Positions 28,401 through 38,500 of a DNA stretch of 38,500 nt are shown here, piece after piece. The notes under the pieces are model-generated. The model searched no databases. It saw nothing but the letters and a program-made list of their open reading frames with translations, and was not told where the DNA came from. Location: positions 64,001-102,500 of the forward strand of contig RPFO01001618.1 in NCBI GenBank assembly GCA_009746045.1, written 5' to 3'. The stretch's first letter is position 1. Each line of letters opens with the position of its first letter. The position numbers were made by a program, and so were the translations under genes. The stretch comes from Mesostigma viride (Eukaryota > Streptophyta > Mesostigmatophyceae > Mesostigmatales > Mesostigmataceae).

Positions 28401-30329
28401 GAAAAAGGCAGGCCTAGAGACAGCGAGAGTTCTCTGCCGAGAGACGTGTACCCTCCCCTATGGCATGCGCAAGGCGACCACTACGGGGTTGGATTGTGAA
28501 ATGGTTGCACTCCTCACAAACTCAATGGACCCGTGTGCCGAGAGATGCCCCCCCCAACCCCCCTCCCCTAAACCCCTCCAACCCCCACCCCCACCCCCAT
28601 CCCACCCAACCCACCTACCCCCCACCCCCCACCCACCCACCCACCCACCCACCCACCCACCCACCCACCCACCCACCCACCCACCCACCCACCCACCCAC
28701 CCACCCACCCACCCACCCACCCACCCACCCACCCACCCACCCACCCACCCACCCACCCACCCACCCACCCACCCACCCACCCACCCACCCACCCACCCAC
28801 CCACCCACCCACCCACCTACCCACATGGAATATGAACACACATTTGCAAGAGGTGCAAGGCATTCCAAGGCTGAATCCGACAATACAAGCTATATCAAAC
28901 CATGGTGCACTAGTCACGGCGCCACATGTGGCACCACCAAGGCTGGTAGAACGCAACATCCGGTCGAGGCTAGTATACCATGCACATCCATGCATCCAGG
29001 CCAGCGCATGACGCCACGCGCATGCATCCAGGCCAGCGCATGACGCCACGCGCATGCATCCAGGCCAGCGCATGACGCCACGCGCATGCATCCAGGCTAG
29101 CGCATGACACCACGCGCACGTATGCAGGCTAGCAAGCTGACAACCCACCCAAGCGGTCCACGCCAGCATACCAATCTATAAATAGTTTCTATACACTGCC
29201 CTGTCTGGTGGCCACTCGCAAGTAACACGCGCGAGCAGTTTGCATCAGCATCCCACATCCCAACTGCAATTTTCGACCAAATGCCAACATCAAGATGCCC
29301 TGAAGAATCCTAGTAGCGTAAAGAATCCCTGGTGGCACGCTAACTTCAAATGCCAACAACAACGGAGCAAGTAGCAGGAAACAACAGTGGCAGATAACTA
29401 GCATGCGGACAACCCAACCTATGCGCTTTGCGACACGGGCGGAAAGGGCCACACCGAAACAAAGATACCAGCCAGAAGCACTAGAAAGAGAAGCAGAAGA
29501 AACAAAAATACAAGCCAGAAAAGCTGAGAATAGAAGCATTTGATAAAAGAAGCATTTGATGATAGAAGCACAGTGCGTGACAGCCAAGCCGTGGATGGAA
29601 AGCACGCCTGGTGCAGTGACTAGGGCCTCTCAACGCCCTGTCAGTGAAACCTCTATGGCAATGCACCAGCATGCACCTTGCTGCTAGTAGGTGGTAGTAA
29701 CATGCAGCTTCCAGCATCCAGCAAAAGCATTCAGCTAGAAGCATGGTAGGGCAGTCTGTCTAGCCTGGTAGTTATACTGAGACATTTGTAGGCAACAGCA
29801 GCTTCGGTATTTTCTATCACTCGCGCGGTGTAATAACAAAGGGCGTTGCACGAGATAGGGGAGAAACGCCGCCAGCAAAGTTGCCGCGTCCAGGACAGGT
29901 GTCTGCGCGGTGACTAGCCGGCTGATTGAGCACACAAAGTCTGGGCTTCGAATGGTACGGTCAACCATTCGCATGTGCCCACGCTGCAGCTAAAAAAGGA
30001 GCGCGGCTAGCCATACCTGCCATCTTCTTTCCTTTCCCCCGCTTCCTCTTGCCGGTAACTTTTGTGCCTTCCGCTTCGCCCAATTTGGGGTCTTCCACGC
30101 TTTCCGGCACATGGGCAATTTTATCCATGTCCAATCCCTGCATTTCCAAGGAAATCCCCTGCTGGCGAAAATCTGCAGCGCCATGTAACCGTTTCTCGTC
30201 TAGGACACCGTGCGTATGCTCCACGGCAGCTGCTGCCATCGTCTCCCATGTCGTCTGCCTCAAATCCACCCCATGCACTGCAAGACCTTGTTGGGAGTGG
30301 TCATCTGGAACACGCACGCCGTCCGACAT
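24850..30329 (-). CDS. HMG-box nuclear protein with EAR-type repression motif (three exons)
   Basis: Proposed exons 30329-30017, 28016-27589 and 26235-24850 (708 aa). Splice sites are GCAG|GTATGG...CCCCCAG|AG (phase 1) and AAAAAG|GTGAGG...TTCGCAG|CC (phase 0). Exon 1 starts MSDGVRVPDDHSQQG and ends with a nuclear localisation signal, GKRKRGKGKKMA. Exon 2 has GKISAAFDFGYLASFRLDDKEYRG (about 117-140), a pattern seen in plant ARID-HMG and MNM1-like proteins, then a Gly-rich linker. The HMG box (about 198-264) runs from PRARHNKTAFNYYSME over REISSIIGQMWSKVS to PYLELQRQDRERYLKEL and is cut by intron 2 after DDDKK. Exon 3 goes on with HHHHHHLGLDLNMAPAD, an EAR motif (LxLxL and DLNxxP), an acidic run, His runs and long Gln tracts. 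No ARID domain is visible. Role inferred: DNA bending with transcriptional repression. The start could lie in a further upstream exon. Confidence 0.75.
25400..25755 (-). repeat. CAG/CAC/GAC trinucleotide tracts in exon 3 of the HMG gene
   Basis: CTG/TTG-rich sequence at 25405-25590 (Gln on the minus strand), GTG/ATG at 25580-25640 (His) and CAT/CGT at 25695-25750 (Asp). All keep the reading frame. They mark low-complexity, probably disordered regions. Confidence 0.9.
26240..26480. repeat. Degenerate GCGTTGACACATGGC tandem repeat in intron 2
   Basis: GTTGACACATGGCATGTGCAAGTGCGT-like units of roughly 30 bp recur at 26263, 26290, 26320 and later in shorter form. They lie just upstream of the intron 2 acceptor on the minus strand. 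Confidence 0.7.
27050..27255. repeat. Degenerate GTGGGCACAACAA repeat in intron 2
   Basis: GGGCACAACAAGC, GTGGGCAAAACAA, GTGAGCACAACAAG, ATGGGCACAACAAGC, GTGGGCACAACGA and GTGGGCACAACAAA recur at irregular distances. Confidence 0.75.
28618..28818. repeat. (CCCA)n microsatellite in intron 1
   Basis: About 48 tandem ACCC units; the minus-strand transcript would carry GGGT repeats, able to form G-quadruplexes. The Gly-Trp-Val and Thr-His-Pro frames are repeat readings, not genes. Confidence 0.97.
28989..29120. repeat. 32-bp minisatellite in intron 1
   Basis: CATGCATCCAGGCCAGCGCATGACGCCACGCG occurs four times with a 32-bp step (28996, 29028, 29060 and 29092 for the CCAGGC landmark). The last units have C-to-T changes. 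Copies are adjacent without spacers. Confidence 0.9.
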
Positions 30330-31006
30330 TTTCCGCTCAATCTAGCAAGTCGGGGATTCAGGCACTGCACCGCACGAGCTATTTCGGGCTCCGGGTGCTA
30401 TCGCAAAATGCAACGCGTAGCCATCGCAGAGCGCCAGCAACCGCGACCCTCAATGCCAGGACATTTTCTTGTGCGCATGCATGCGTAGGCCATTCTTGGA
30501 ACACCAGCGCACACCATGCTGCAATGATGATCAAGTACTAACACACGTGCTTGCTATGCTGGACGGGTCACGTGATATTAGCACCGTAGCGCGCGCAATT
30601 CGCGAGGCCTGCTCCATAACCCCCTTGTTAACGACGGGGTGCAAACCACCCCGGGCATGGAGGCTCCATTTGGGGTTCGCCCGAGGAGGGGTCACACTGA
30701 CACTGCGGAACCGCACTAGCCAAGCGGAGCAAAAGCTTCAATGCGTGGCACGCACTAGTGGCCGGATCTTGAGGTGATTCCCTCCTGAATGTACGGGAGC
30801 ATGAGGTTACACGATGGTCCGCGGTACGTGACAACCGCTAGCCGGTCCAGCCGAGCAGTGCATGGGCGACGCGTGCCCCGTAGCGGACGTTTGCGACATT
30901 GGCGCCGCGCCAATTGCGGCAGCAGTGGCAACCGAGAGTAGAACAGCTCCGCGCGTGCCAGGCGTACACAACAATGTGATTTCCGGTGAAATGGGTGTTA
31001 GTTTAC
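30330..31006. promoter_or_regulatory. Upstream region of the HMG gene
   Basis: Non-coding as far as I can tell. It should contain the HMG gene promoter on the minus strand. I see no clear TATA box or recognisable operator. Confidence 0.35.
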
Positions 31007-31130
31007 AGTCATTCCCGCGTTAAGTTGCGTTTCTTAAGGTTGCGTTCCCGCGTTAAGTTGCGGCGCCGAAGTTCGGGGGGCGACCGCAACTTAAGCATGG
31101 AGGCCATCGCAACTTAACGCGGTAATGACT
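31007..31130. mobile_element. 124-bp MITE, full copy
   Basis: AGTCATTCCCGCGTTAAGTTGCG at the left end pairs with CGCAACTTAACGCGGTAATGACT at the right end (22 of 23 positions). Inside, the same CCCGCGTTAAGTTGCGGCG motif is repeated, and GCCGAAGTTC lies centrally. No coding capacity and no clear target duplication. Confidence 0.8.
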
Positions 31131-31643
31131 CAATTTGTAGGTGTCAGGCCATTTTTGGCCGCGCAGGCGGCCATTTTTTGCCAAGCCGTCCGGACCCGCT
31201 ACGTGATTTTAGCCGGCAAAATACGCAAGCCCCACTAGATCGCGCAAATTTCCCCGCCTGCTGGCTTAGGTGAAAAGCGTGAATGCAACCTTACAACTTA
31301 AGTTTTGCAGCCTGCGGGCTGCGGTACATAAGAATCCACGATGACCATGCAGGGTCTGTAATTGAGACATCTTGATGGAAATTACCACCATCATGCCGAA
31401 TGCACCACAGAAGGGCAAAGACAAGGTTGCGTTATTATTGTTTACATGCACGCCTTTGACAGTAAATGAAGCTTCCCTCGCGACTAGTGTTCCCATGTTT
31501 TGTCACATTCAAACGTGAAGCCGGCTGGCAATTAAGTTATAACCCGCCAAAAAGAGAGCCGAAGACAGAGGGTTAAAACACACATTTGTGGTATAAAACG
31601 CAGGCACTGCGTGGCTGCCCACGGCGTGTTTTGCAGCCCGCCT
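31131..31643. other. Intergenic, no feature seen
   Basis: No repeat or credible gene recognised. Confidence 0.4.
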
Positions 31644-31832
31644 TTGTCAGTAAGTAAGTACTTGCGTGTCATGCGCAAAGGCATGCCGCCGGCCACGGAG
31701 TACTACTGATGCTAATCTCATTAGAAAAATAATTACACAAAAGTTTAAACAAATATCGTCTGCATCATCCCCCAACCGTTAGCACTAGATGGGGATCATC
31801 CGAGCTGTCCTCTACTGTAATGGCATACGACT
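31644..31832 (-). mobile_element. CTTA-tailed LINE family, copy 4
   Basis: Reading minus: GAGGACAGCTCGGATGATCCCC, GGGGGATGATGCAGACGATA, TTGTTTAAACTTTTGTGTAATTA, TAATGAGATTAGCATCAG, hairpin CATGC-CTTTGC-GCATG and ACACGCAAGTACTTACTTACTGA. It is 5'-truncated and has a CTTA tail at 31644-31656. Confidence 0.75.
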
Positions 31833-31987
31833 ACCGTAATGGCCGCCTTTGTCCAAAATATCTGGCCTAGAAAATAGACTTTGGCGGCCGGCTTTGACGC
31901 TGCAGTTGGATCGGGCTTGACGAGAGCTGTCGAATGCCGTATAGATGTCCGTCAGAGGAGGAGGTGGTGGGCTGCTAGCCTAATTCT

Positions 31988-32064
31988 ACCGTTAAGTTGC
32001 GTTCCCGCTTTAAGTTGCGGCGCCAAGTTTTAGGGGGCGATCGCAACTTAACGCGGGAATGACT
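31988..32064. mobile_element. MITE, truncated second copy
   Basis: CCGTTAAGTTGCGTTCCCGCTTTAAGTTGCGGCGCC...CGATCGCAACTTAACGCGGGAATGACT matches the internal and right part of the element at 31007-31130; the left terminus is missing. Confidence 0.75.
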
Positions 32065-33163
32065 TCCATATAACAGTGTGATTCATGTATACGCCTCCGG
32101 GCTGTGGATACGCCGGGACTTGGCGTACCGTAGGTAAGTAAGGTGTGGCTTACTAGGTGTGGATTCCACTAGGCAAAGCGCGGGAAACTTGTCTGGTATG
32201 GCGGGAGCGGCGCTGGAAGCCTGGATACTCAAGTGGATTGAGTGGATGGGAAAATTATTCATTAGCGTTGTCCTGATATTCAGCTTGATACTAGACCCCT
32301 TCTGCTGCCTCCGAACGACTTAAAAAGCCGGGTAAAGTCGGCGGTTTGAGCCTGCGTTACTGTACCGACTTATTACCGTCGAAGTCATTAGTCATTGCCA
32401 ACATAACCCAGCTCGTACCTGGATATTGGCCAATGGTCATTCGGTAGTTATTTCACGTTGGTTATATGATTGGGACAAGGTCGAACACTCTGGGTACTGG
32501 AAAGTAGGGTAGCGTGACCATTATCATCACATAAATTGAACATCTTTCGACTTCCGCGATCGTTCAGCCCCGGGGCGGGGGAAGGACCGCACGAACGAGC
32601 TCTGTTCAAAGACACAGCCAAGTACAGTTTGCTGTCTTACCTCTGAAGTATTGGACTGGGGTCGCGTGTTGGATGTCAGCGCTGCAATTTGGCAGAAAAT
32701 AGAACAAATAACGTAAATCATCGTTGCCTGGTTTCGCCACTGGGGCGATGTGTCATTGAGAATTGCTACGGGATGCGGTGTTAGGAAGTTGTCATTCATC
32801 CAACACCCCAGTGATTACGCATGATACCTCCTCGGCACCGTGCTGTGCTGCAGAGAACAATTCCAGTAAACTTGCAGGTACATCCCTCAAGGGAGAAATA
32901 AGCCGTGACCAGGAAGCAAGCACTCTTTTGCTGCCGTCGTGTTTGCATGGTATTTCTGCCCGTAATTGTCAGTGCTCGCTCATCCGCTTCCATGCGTCAC
33001 ATTCCGACTGAGGAGCAGTTCAATGCACAGAATGCTCCTTAAATACCACTCATTGCAATGCTCCTGAATTGTAATGGTCTGTTGATTACACCTTGCAGGG
33101 TTGACGCACAGCTCGGCGAACCCTGGAGGGGCGGCATACCAGATATCCGTGTTTTCTTTCGGC
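32065..33163. other. Upstream region of the plus-strand gene, no other feature seen
   Basis: Open frames at 32527-32799 (minus) and 32763-33011 (plus) overlap each other and have no family features, so I leave them out. The region probably carries the promoter of the gene starting at 33164. Confidence 0.35.
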
Positions 33164-36100
33164 ATGGGAAGCATGAGAGTATTCACCACGGCTCTTGTCT
33201 GCGGCCTTCTGTACGGCTTGCTGACGGGAGTTGATGACGTGGCCAGTCGCGATGTCGCCCCGTTCAGCTGCCCAGGTACTTGGACGAATGCTACATGGCT
33301 ACGTCTGGACGAATGCTACGTTGCTATGTCTGGCAACATCGCTCTCAGGCACATAGGTGGTACGTCTGGCTGCATGGCTCTCAGTCCAGTAACTGATATG
33401 TGTGGCTGCATGGCTTGCCCAGCAAAGGTGCCACCATGCCACCTAGGCCATGCCACCATGCCACCACGCCACCATGCCACCAAGCCACCACGCCACCATG
33501 CCACCATGCCACCAAGCCACCACGGGCTCCAGCTTCACAACCTTAAAGGCCACGACAGTGAATGTGGTACAACGCATGCGGATGAACAGCACGGCCGCGA
33601 TGTGGATGGGGTGGGCAGCATCTTGCCAGCTTTGGCAACCGTCATGTGTGTGGATGTGCCGTGATTGCGTCGGTGTGCTGTAGAACGCGGGCCGGATTGG
33701 TGAAATTCTTTGATCTCAACAAGTCAGGAAAATCTGTCGCGGGGATCAATCATCACGTAGACTGCGCCATGTGGGTTCCAATAAAGAAGCCTTCAACCTT
33801 AAAACACATTGAGAAGGGGGGGGGAGCCTCGACTAGCTTGCACTAGCTCCCTGATCCATGGATACCCGGCCATGCACGCCACTGCCAGACCAGGGAATGT
33901 CCTGGTACAGACATGAAGTGTGGTCTTTGAATCTTCTTTATGGAATGTTAACTTTGATGCGCTAAGATTCACTCTCCACTATGACTGTGGTTGCCAGCTT
34001 CAAAGTTGCGTCTTGTGGGTACTGGAGACGAGCGTGCAGACCTACTTGTTGCTGGAAGCCTCTTCTGTGCTGCCGGCTGGCATGCTGCACTACATTTTCT
34101 TCCGAAGAATGGCGCACATGACATGAAGCAGCCCCACGCTAGCCAGCATTCACCTCCGCTCTTTCCCCCCTGTGCCCCCTTGACGTCTGCAGAATGCCGA
34201 CATGTCGCCAGGGTGCTGCAGACAGCATTGGCAGAGGAGCTCAACCGTGGAGAGGTGAGCCGTTTTTGTCTCGTCTTTTTCCTTTCCTCGTCTCATGGTG
34301 CTGTATATGGCTCTCGGCCCGTGTGGCCCCAGGGTGGGCCATATTCTGCCTTCATGCAAGCCATTCTTATCCCACTGTGTACACAGACTCCCCTGAGATG
34401 TGTGAAAATGTACAGGGAAGCCGATTGTGATGCTCTTCTTTCCCGCCCACCAACGTGCTTGCTTGCCTGCTCTGGCTTGCCTGCCCAACCTATGTGGACT
34501 ATGTTCCTCACACAAAGTCGCTCTGTTGCACTGGGCACGTAGGGTGACAACCTGAAATGCATGCAACTGTCCAGCCTACCATCGGCTGCCCACGGTTTGC
34601 AAGAGCGAGGGACGAGGGAAGTCGTGCCCAGCACCAGCCAACTCAAGAACTGTTGCCAGCATCAACATTAAAAATGAAAAAATCTGGCGCCGCGCCCAGC
34701 GGATTTATCCTGGCATCCTCCCTTGTTTCATGCTGTGTTTGATGTGAACGAAACTTGTTTCCTGCTGCGTTTGATAAGAAAAAAACTTGTTTCATGCTGA
34801 GTTTGATAAGAAAGACACAAAAGAGGCATACCGCTGCTCGCGTGAAGGTGGAAACATGGATTGAAAAGCTCAGTGCAATAGGTTCTTTTTATTTTAAAAA
34901 AGAAAAGACTTACTGCACGCCCCACGGGTGGCCATCGAAACACAGGTGGTTTTATCTTGGCAGCACACGAGTGGGATGCTTCGCAATCCACTAAACCTAG
35001 GTTCCACTTAGGTACCACTGTCACTGTAGCGTCCCGGCACCAAGGATCCCACTCCTGTAAAGTACCGTTCGGGCACCAAGGATAACGTTCAGGCAACCAG
35101 TTCTGGCAATGATGTTGAGTTCAGCGAACACTTACCTGCAGGTGTTAGAGGAGGTAAAGCTCGGGCAACCATCGAGTGGGCGAATGGACATTGTGGGGCT
35201 AGGGTTGCTGCCCAGCAGCCCAGGGGCAGGCCAGGGCCATACCCTAGACTTCACACTCGCGCCTGCCAGATGGAGAGAAAAGTTGTATGCAATTCCAGTA
35301 TAGGCTCATTACGAGTTGTCTTATTATGTGGCCCCATCATAAATTATAGTAGAATGCAGTCTGACAAGTGTTCCAGGTACCAAGCCTGTTCCTCTGCCCG
35401 GCTGCGTCCCCAATTGTAACATGCCACCTCGTGACCGTGCTGCAATACCACGATCTCTTGCGTGACGATGACAGATTTGGCACGATACTGGATTGGAACA
35501 CAGGACCTCTTGGTCATACCCCCCATTGTGGTGCTGCATGCTGCATTGCGGTAATGTCCCCATGACACCTGGCGCCCTGGCAGCTGACCGATGAAGACAG
35601 CGAAGAGCAGGCGCTGTTCAAGAGCCGGCCGCGGCGCCGGATGATGCACCCTCGCAGCGAGATGAGGTCTGTGTGTGGGGTGGGGTTGGGGTGGGGTTGG
35701 GGTGGGGTTGGGGGTGTGTGGGGGAGCCTTGCTTAAGGGGGTGGATCTGATGGGGCATCGCAGCAGCACATAAGTGTCATGTTCATGCAGTTTTTATTTT
35801 AGAGGTGGGGGGGGTTCGTACAACGCTTTTGTCATGACAATCATGACATCGAGCTTTTTTCTGCACATGTATGGTGCTTTGTGTGCTACCGTGAGGCTGC
35901 CTGGTTGAGGAAATGGTGCTGTGATGTGTACAACGTTGCATCTGGAAGCTAATCCCTATGTCTCCGGGCGCTCTAGATGACATTCTACATAATTAAAATA
36001 CTACTATAGTTATTATGTTACATGATACCTGGTTTCCAAGTAGCGTGCAGCATTGCACAGTGGTGCGATCTTGTGTCAGTCGTGATCATATCTGCTAGTA

Positions 36101-37779
36101 GTGGTTATAGCTCTGTACAATCCAGGCGCGTCGATTCTATAGGTACCCCCAGCGAGCTTGTCTGGCTCGGGGAGGCCGTGATGCAGCTAGCTAGCTGCTG
36201 GAAGCTATCGTCATCAGCTTGCCACGGTTATGGTTTCACAACTATGTCATTATGAGGGCTGCCAAGTGCCAAAGGATGCTAATTTGGTGGCTGTGAGGGT
36301 TGCCAAGGCATGCGCCTACTATGTGGGTCCTTATCTACCGGATACAGCCTTGCACGTTCAGATGTAAAGGTGCTGTGCCGAGGCCCGAGAGTGTCTATTC
36401 ATCAACTGATGGGTCATCAACATAGTATAAATAAACCAATAAACCAATTAAACTGCGTCCGCGGCTGATCAGTCAAAAAATCGAAACAACCAACCAATCC
36501 AGGCGCATTGTTTGTACTGCGGTGCACCGCGCAGGATGTCAGCCATCATCGGGACGCTGTGCGACGATGAGAATGGGGCGCTGGGCTCATCATCGCATGC
36601 CCCTGTCAGTGGCCATCGCAGTCAGCCGCTCAGTGCCCGTTACAAGCTTGTCGCACTTTCATGGGTTTTGGCGTCATGGGGGTTCCTTGTTCTCAGTCAG
36701 CCTGGGCCTTGTCTCATTTCAGTGGGTCGGTGTGGACAGCAAAGGACGAGATCGTCACACTTTCATTGGTTCATCGGCTCGGTTTTATGGGGGACTTTGT
36801 GGTTTTTTCTTTCTTTCACGAAACTCGGTGCAAGAGTCACGCAGGAAGGCAGAGAGACTGCCAGCCGGCACGCACTTCTCTCTACAGAGCACATCATGGG
36901 GGCAGTGCGATCCCCCTATTCCCCGCTGGGTTCGCTAGAATGATGGGTACCATCATCAAGGAGACGACCATCATGGTTGTTGACTTGGCTATACTTGCCC
37001 CATGGCCACGGGCTCCTCCCCTCTGCTCATGTCACATGCTCCTTCCTCGTGGCAACGCCCCGCCTTTTTTCACCCCGCAACCTCCCGCTTGGACAAGCCT
37101 CATGGCTATTTTGTTCCTGGGTGTGGCTGCCACATGTGCAACCCTGGCAAACGATGGTGTGGCTGACGTGACTTATTGCAGTGATGCAACTTTGGCTGAT
37201 GAGGCTGGTTGCTGGAATGGGTGGGGGCGGGGCGGGGGCAGGGGGAGAAGATTTGTGGGAAGGGAAAGCCAACATATCCAGCAAGCAGTGGTGGCAATGG
37301 CTAGGGCTTGGCCGACGGCGGGGATAGGGTTGACAGGATAACGCCGTTTTCTGCTCGCGTGCCTTTTCTTTCATCACGATGGTCGCTGACATTCCTTGAA
37401 TACTCTTGTTCATTAAGCAAGTTAGTGAGCAGTTAGTAAGCAAGTTATTGAGTAGTAAGTAGTAAGTAGTAAGTAGTTTGTAAGCAAGTTATCCCTGTTG
37501 GGGTCCAGCATGCAATCCAGGTGACGCAGTCTACGTGATTGTTTGTTAATAAATTAACCACAGCATGGGCTGGCTTGGGTCGTTGCAAAGAGGGATTTGT
37601 GGGGTGCAGTAATTGATGGTGGGGTGCAAGGAACACGTGTGGGTTTGCGCCGTGCTCTTGGCACAACGTGCAGTGCCGGCACATCATTGAGCGCCACGGA
37701 CTGCAGCTGGAGAATTTCCTGTTTGCGCATGGTCGGGGGCGGGGTCTGGAGTATGAGCTATGCGTCGACATGGCCAAAG
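33164..37779 (+). CDS. Canopy/DUF3456-like secreted (ER) protein, multi-exon model, partial
   Basis: Exons whose phases fit: 33164-33275 (MGSMRVFTTALVCGLLYG..., a signal peptide, ends SCP, phase 1); 34193-34254 (ECRHVARVLQTALAEEL, ends phase 0); 35142-35192 (VLEEVKLGQPSSGRMDI, phase 0); 35584-35666 (LTDEDSEEQALFKSR, then MMHPRSEMR, phase 2); from 36535 (MSAIIGTLCDDENGALG; end not found); and 37674-37779 (CRHIIERHGLQLENF...YELCVDMAK, phase 1). Joined, they give CPxC, 'RSE.R...I...LC', 'C..IIE.H...LE.FLF' and 'ELC', the cysteine and RSE pattern of canopy proteins, which are saposin-like ER proteins that help fold client receptors. The 3' exon and any ER-retention tail are not found. Introns hold a minisatellite at 33425-33530. 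An alternative exon is possible at 35379-35550 (VPSLFLCPAASP...). The family assignment is inference. Confidence 0.5.
33425..33530. repeat. (ATGCCACCA)n minisatellite
   Basis: CCATGCCACCA units with CACGCCACCA and AAGCCACCA variants repeat about ten times. It lies in the first intron of the canopy-like model and gives His/Pro-rich frames in all phases. Confidence 0.9.
37395..37490. repeat. AGTAAG/TAGTAAG tract
   Basis: CAAGTTAGTGAGCAGTTAGTAAGCAAGTTATTGAGTAG, then TAAGTAG repeated four times, and a second GTAAGCAAGTTAT. It lies within the canopy-like gene span, probably intronic. Confidence 0.75.
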
Positions 37780-38500
37780 GTGGGCACACATACTTGTGTC
37801 GTTGGGGCACATGCACACTACGACTGATATATGTTGCTACATACTTCCAGCATGCATGCTTATCTAATGTCAACGCTGCCAGCGGTGCGCATAAGTACAT
37901 CGTCGCTGTTGTTGTAACTGTATCTGCGTACTGTACTAGGTGCCAATATTTGCATGGTGTTGCAAGACATGCACAAGGTTGCGCACACTTCTCGCATTTG
38001 TGGGTGTATCCTATACTCCCAGGAGTGCATGATTCCACGATACAGGTGTTGCCAAAGGCGCGCGTAAACCCCACAACTGCTTGCACGGGTGTACACGTGA
38101 TATAAGAGGTGAGCATGCCTGCATGGTATCGGCATGGCAAACGATGCGCGCCTTGCCATGCCTGCTACTATCGTGCACACACGTTTTTATGGTGTCAGCA
38201 TGTCCAATGATGCGCGCATGTGCCATGCATGCCATAATGCATGCAGGTTGTATGGTGGCAGTGATGTCTTTGGGCAGGCCTAGCCATGATTCTATCAACA
38301 AGGGCAATCATCTGGCGAGGGTGTCTTCTTCTCCAATTTCCGAAGTCGATCATTGGCCCACATCTTAGACGATGGCCATGACTTTCTCTTGCCTTTTTCT
38401 TGCGCATCTGGTGTCGACTAGACTGAATGTGTCGTAGTGTGAGTTTAACCAGCTGATAGTGTGGGATGTGCGCGCCCATTATTGTCTGCTCCCTTTGAAC
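37780..38500. other. End region; loose 65-bp repeat, no further exon recognised
   Basis: TATGGTRTCRGCATG...GATGCGCGC...GCCATGC is found at about 38123 and 38189, and in more decayed form near 38250. Remaining exons of the canopy-like gene may lie here or beyond the edge, but I cannot support one. Confidence 0.4.

Noticed and set aside
28618-28818. Telomere-like repeat
   Set aside because: CCCA units do not match TTTAGGG, TTTTAGGG or TTAGGG, and both flanks are ordinary intron sequence.
28989-29120. CRISPR-like spacing of 32-bp repeats
   Set aside because: Units are directly adjacent with no unique spacers, and the setting is eukaryotic.
28231-29169. Thr-His-Pro-Pro and Gly-Trp-Val-Gly frames of 140-270 codons
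   Set aside because: They are readings of the (CCCA)n microsatellite inside an intron.

Overview
This is a stretch of a repeat-rich eukaryotic nuclear genome, most likely a green alga or a related member of the green lineage (inference). Supporting signs are spliced genes with GT-AG introns, an HMG-box protein that carries plant-style EAR repression motifs and a plant-type 'FD.GYL...RG..Y' segment, a TGTAA-type polyadenylation candidate after the glutathione transferase gene, long GC-rich hexamer satellites and many non-LTR retrotransposon fragments. No operons, rRNA, convincing tRNA or CRISPR arrays are visible. Apart from the GST, real genes are few and intron-split, and most long open frames are readings through simple repeats.

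Layout. 1-430: a partial coiled-coil protein leaving the left edge on the minus strand, with an overlapping minus-strand frame. 1040-2470: an inverted repeat around a CA microsatellite, then a cluster of CAAA/TTAA tails. 2816-3493: an intact, intronless glutathione S-transferase. 4080-12320: a graveyard of nested retroelements: two tRNA-derived SINE copies, fragments of three LINE families, and one old minus-strand RTE-type LINE (copy A, about 7806-12320) split by a 1.7-kb terminal-inverted-repeat transposon, a 195-bp SINE with a 12-bp target duplication and a 57-bp insert with an 8-bp duplication. 12640-13450: a 173-bp satellite. 14068-16762: two minus-strand hypothetical genes, one with a coding minisatellite. 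16689-17303: a nearly perfect 615-bp palindrome covering the 5' end of the upstream gene. 17930-20350: hexamer satellites with all G-runs on the plus strand. 20930-22010: decayed coding fragments. 22432-24276: an open RTE reverse transcriptase reading frame (copy B), 5' truncated and inserted into another retroposon with a 6-bp target duplication. 24850-30329: a three-exon HMG-box gene (minus). 30330-33163: intergenic DNA with MITEs and a LINE fragment. 33164-37779: a plus-strand multi-exon gene whose phase-consistent exons resemble the canopy/DUF3456 family.

The most interesting theme is retroelement biology. The RTE LINE and at least two SINE-like families end in the same kind of short stem-loop (CTCC-CAAC-GGAG type) followed by a TTAA-repeat tail, which suggests that the LINE reverse transcriptase mobilises the SINEs by recognising this hairpin. 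A second LINE family has its own conserved hairpin (CATGC-N6-GCATG) and a CTTA tail. The HMG-box gene model and the canopy-like gene model rest on splice phases and residue patterns that I joined by eye; both are inferences that a transcript could confirm or refute.
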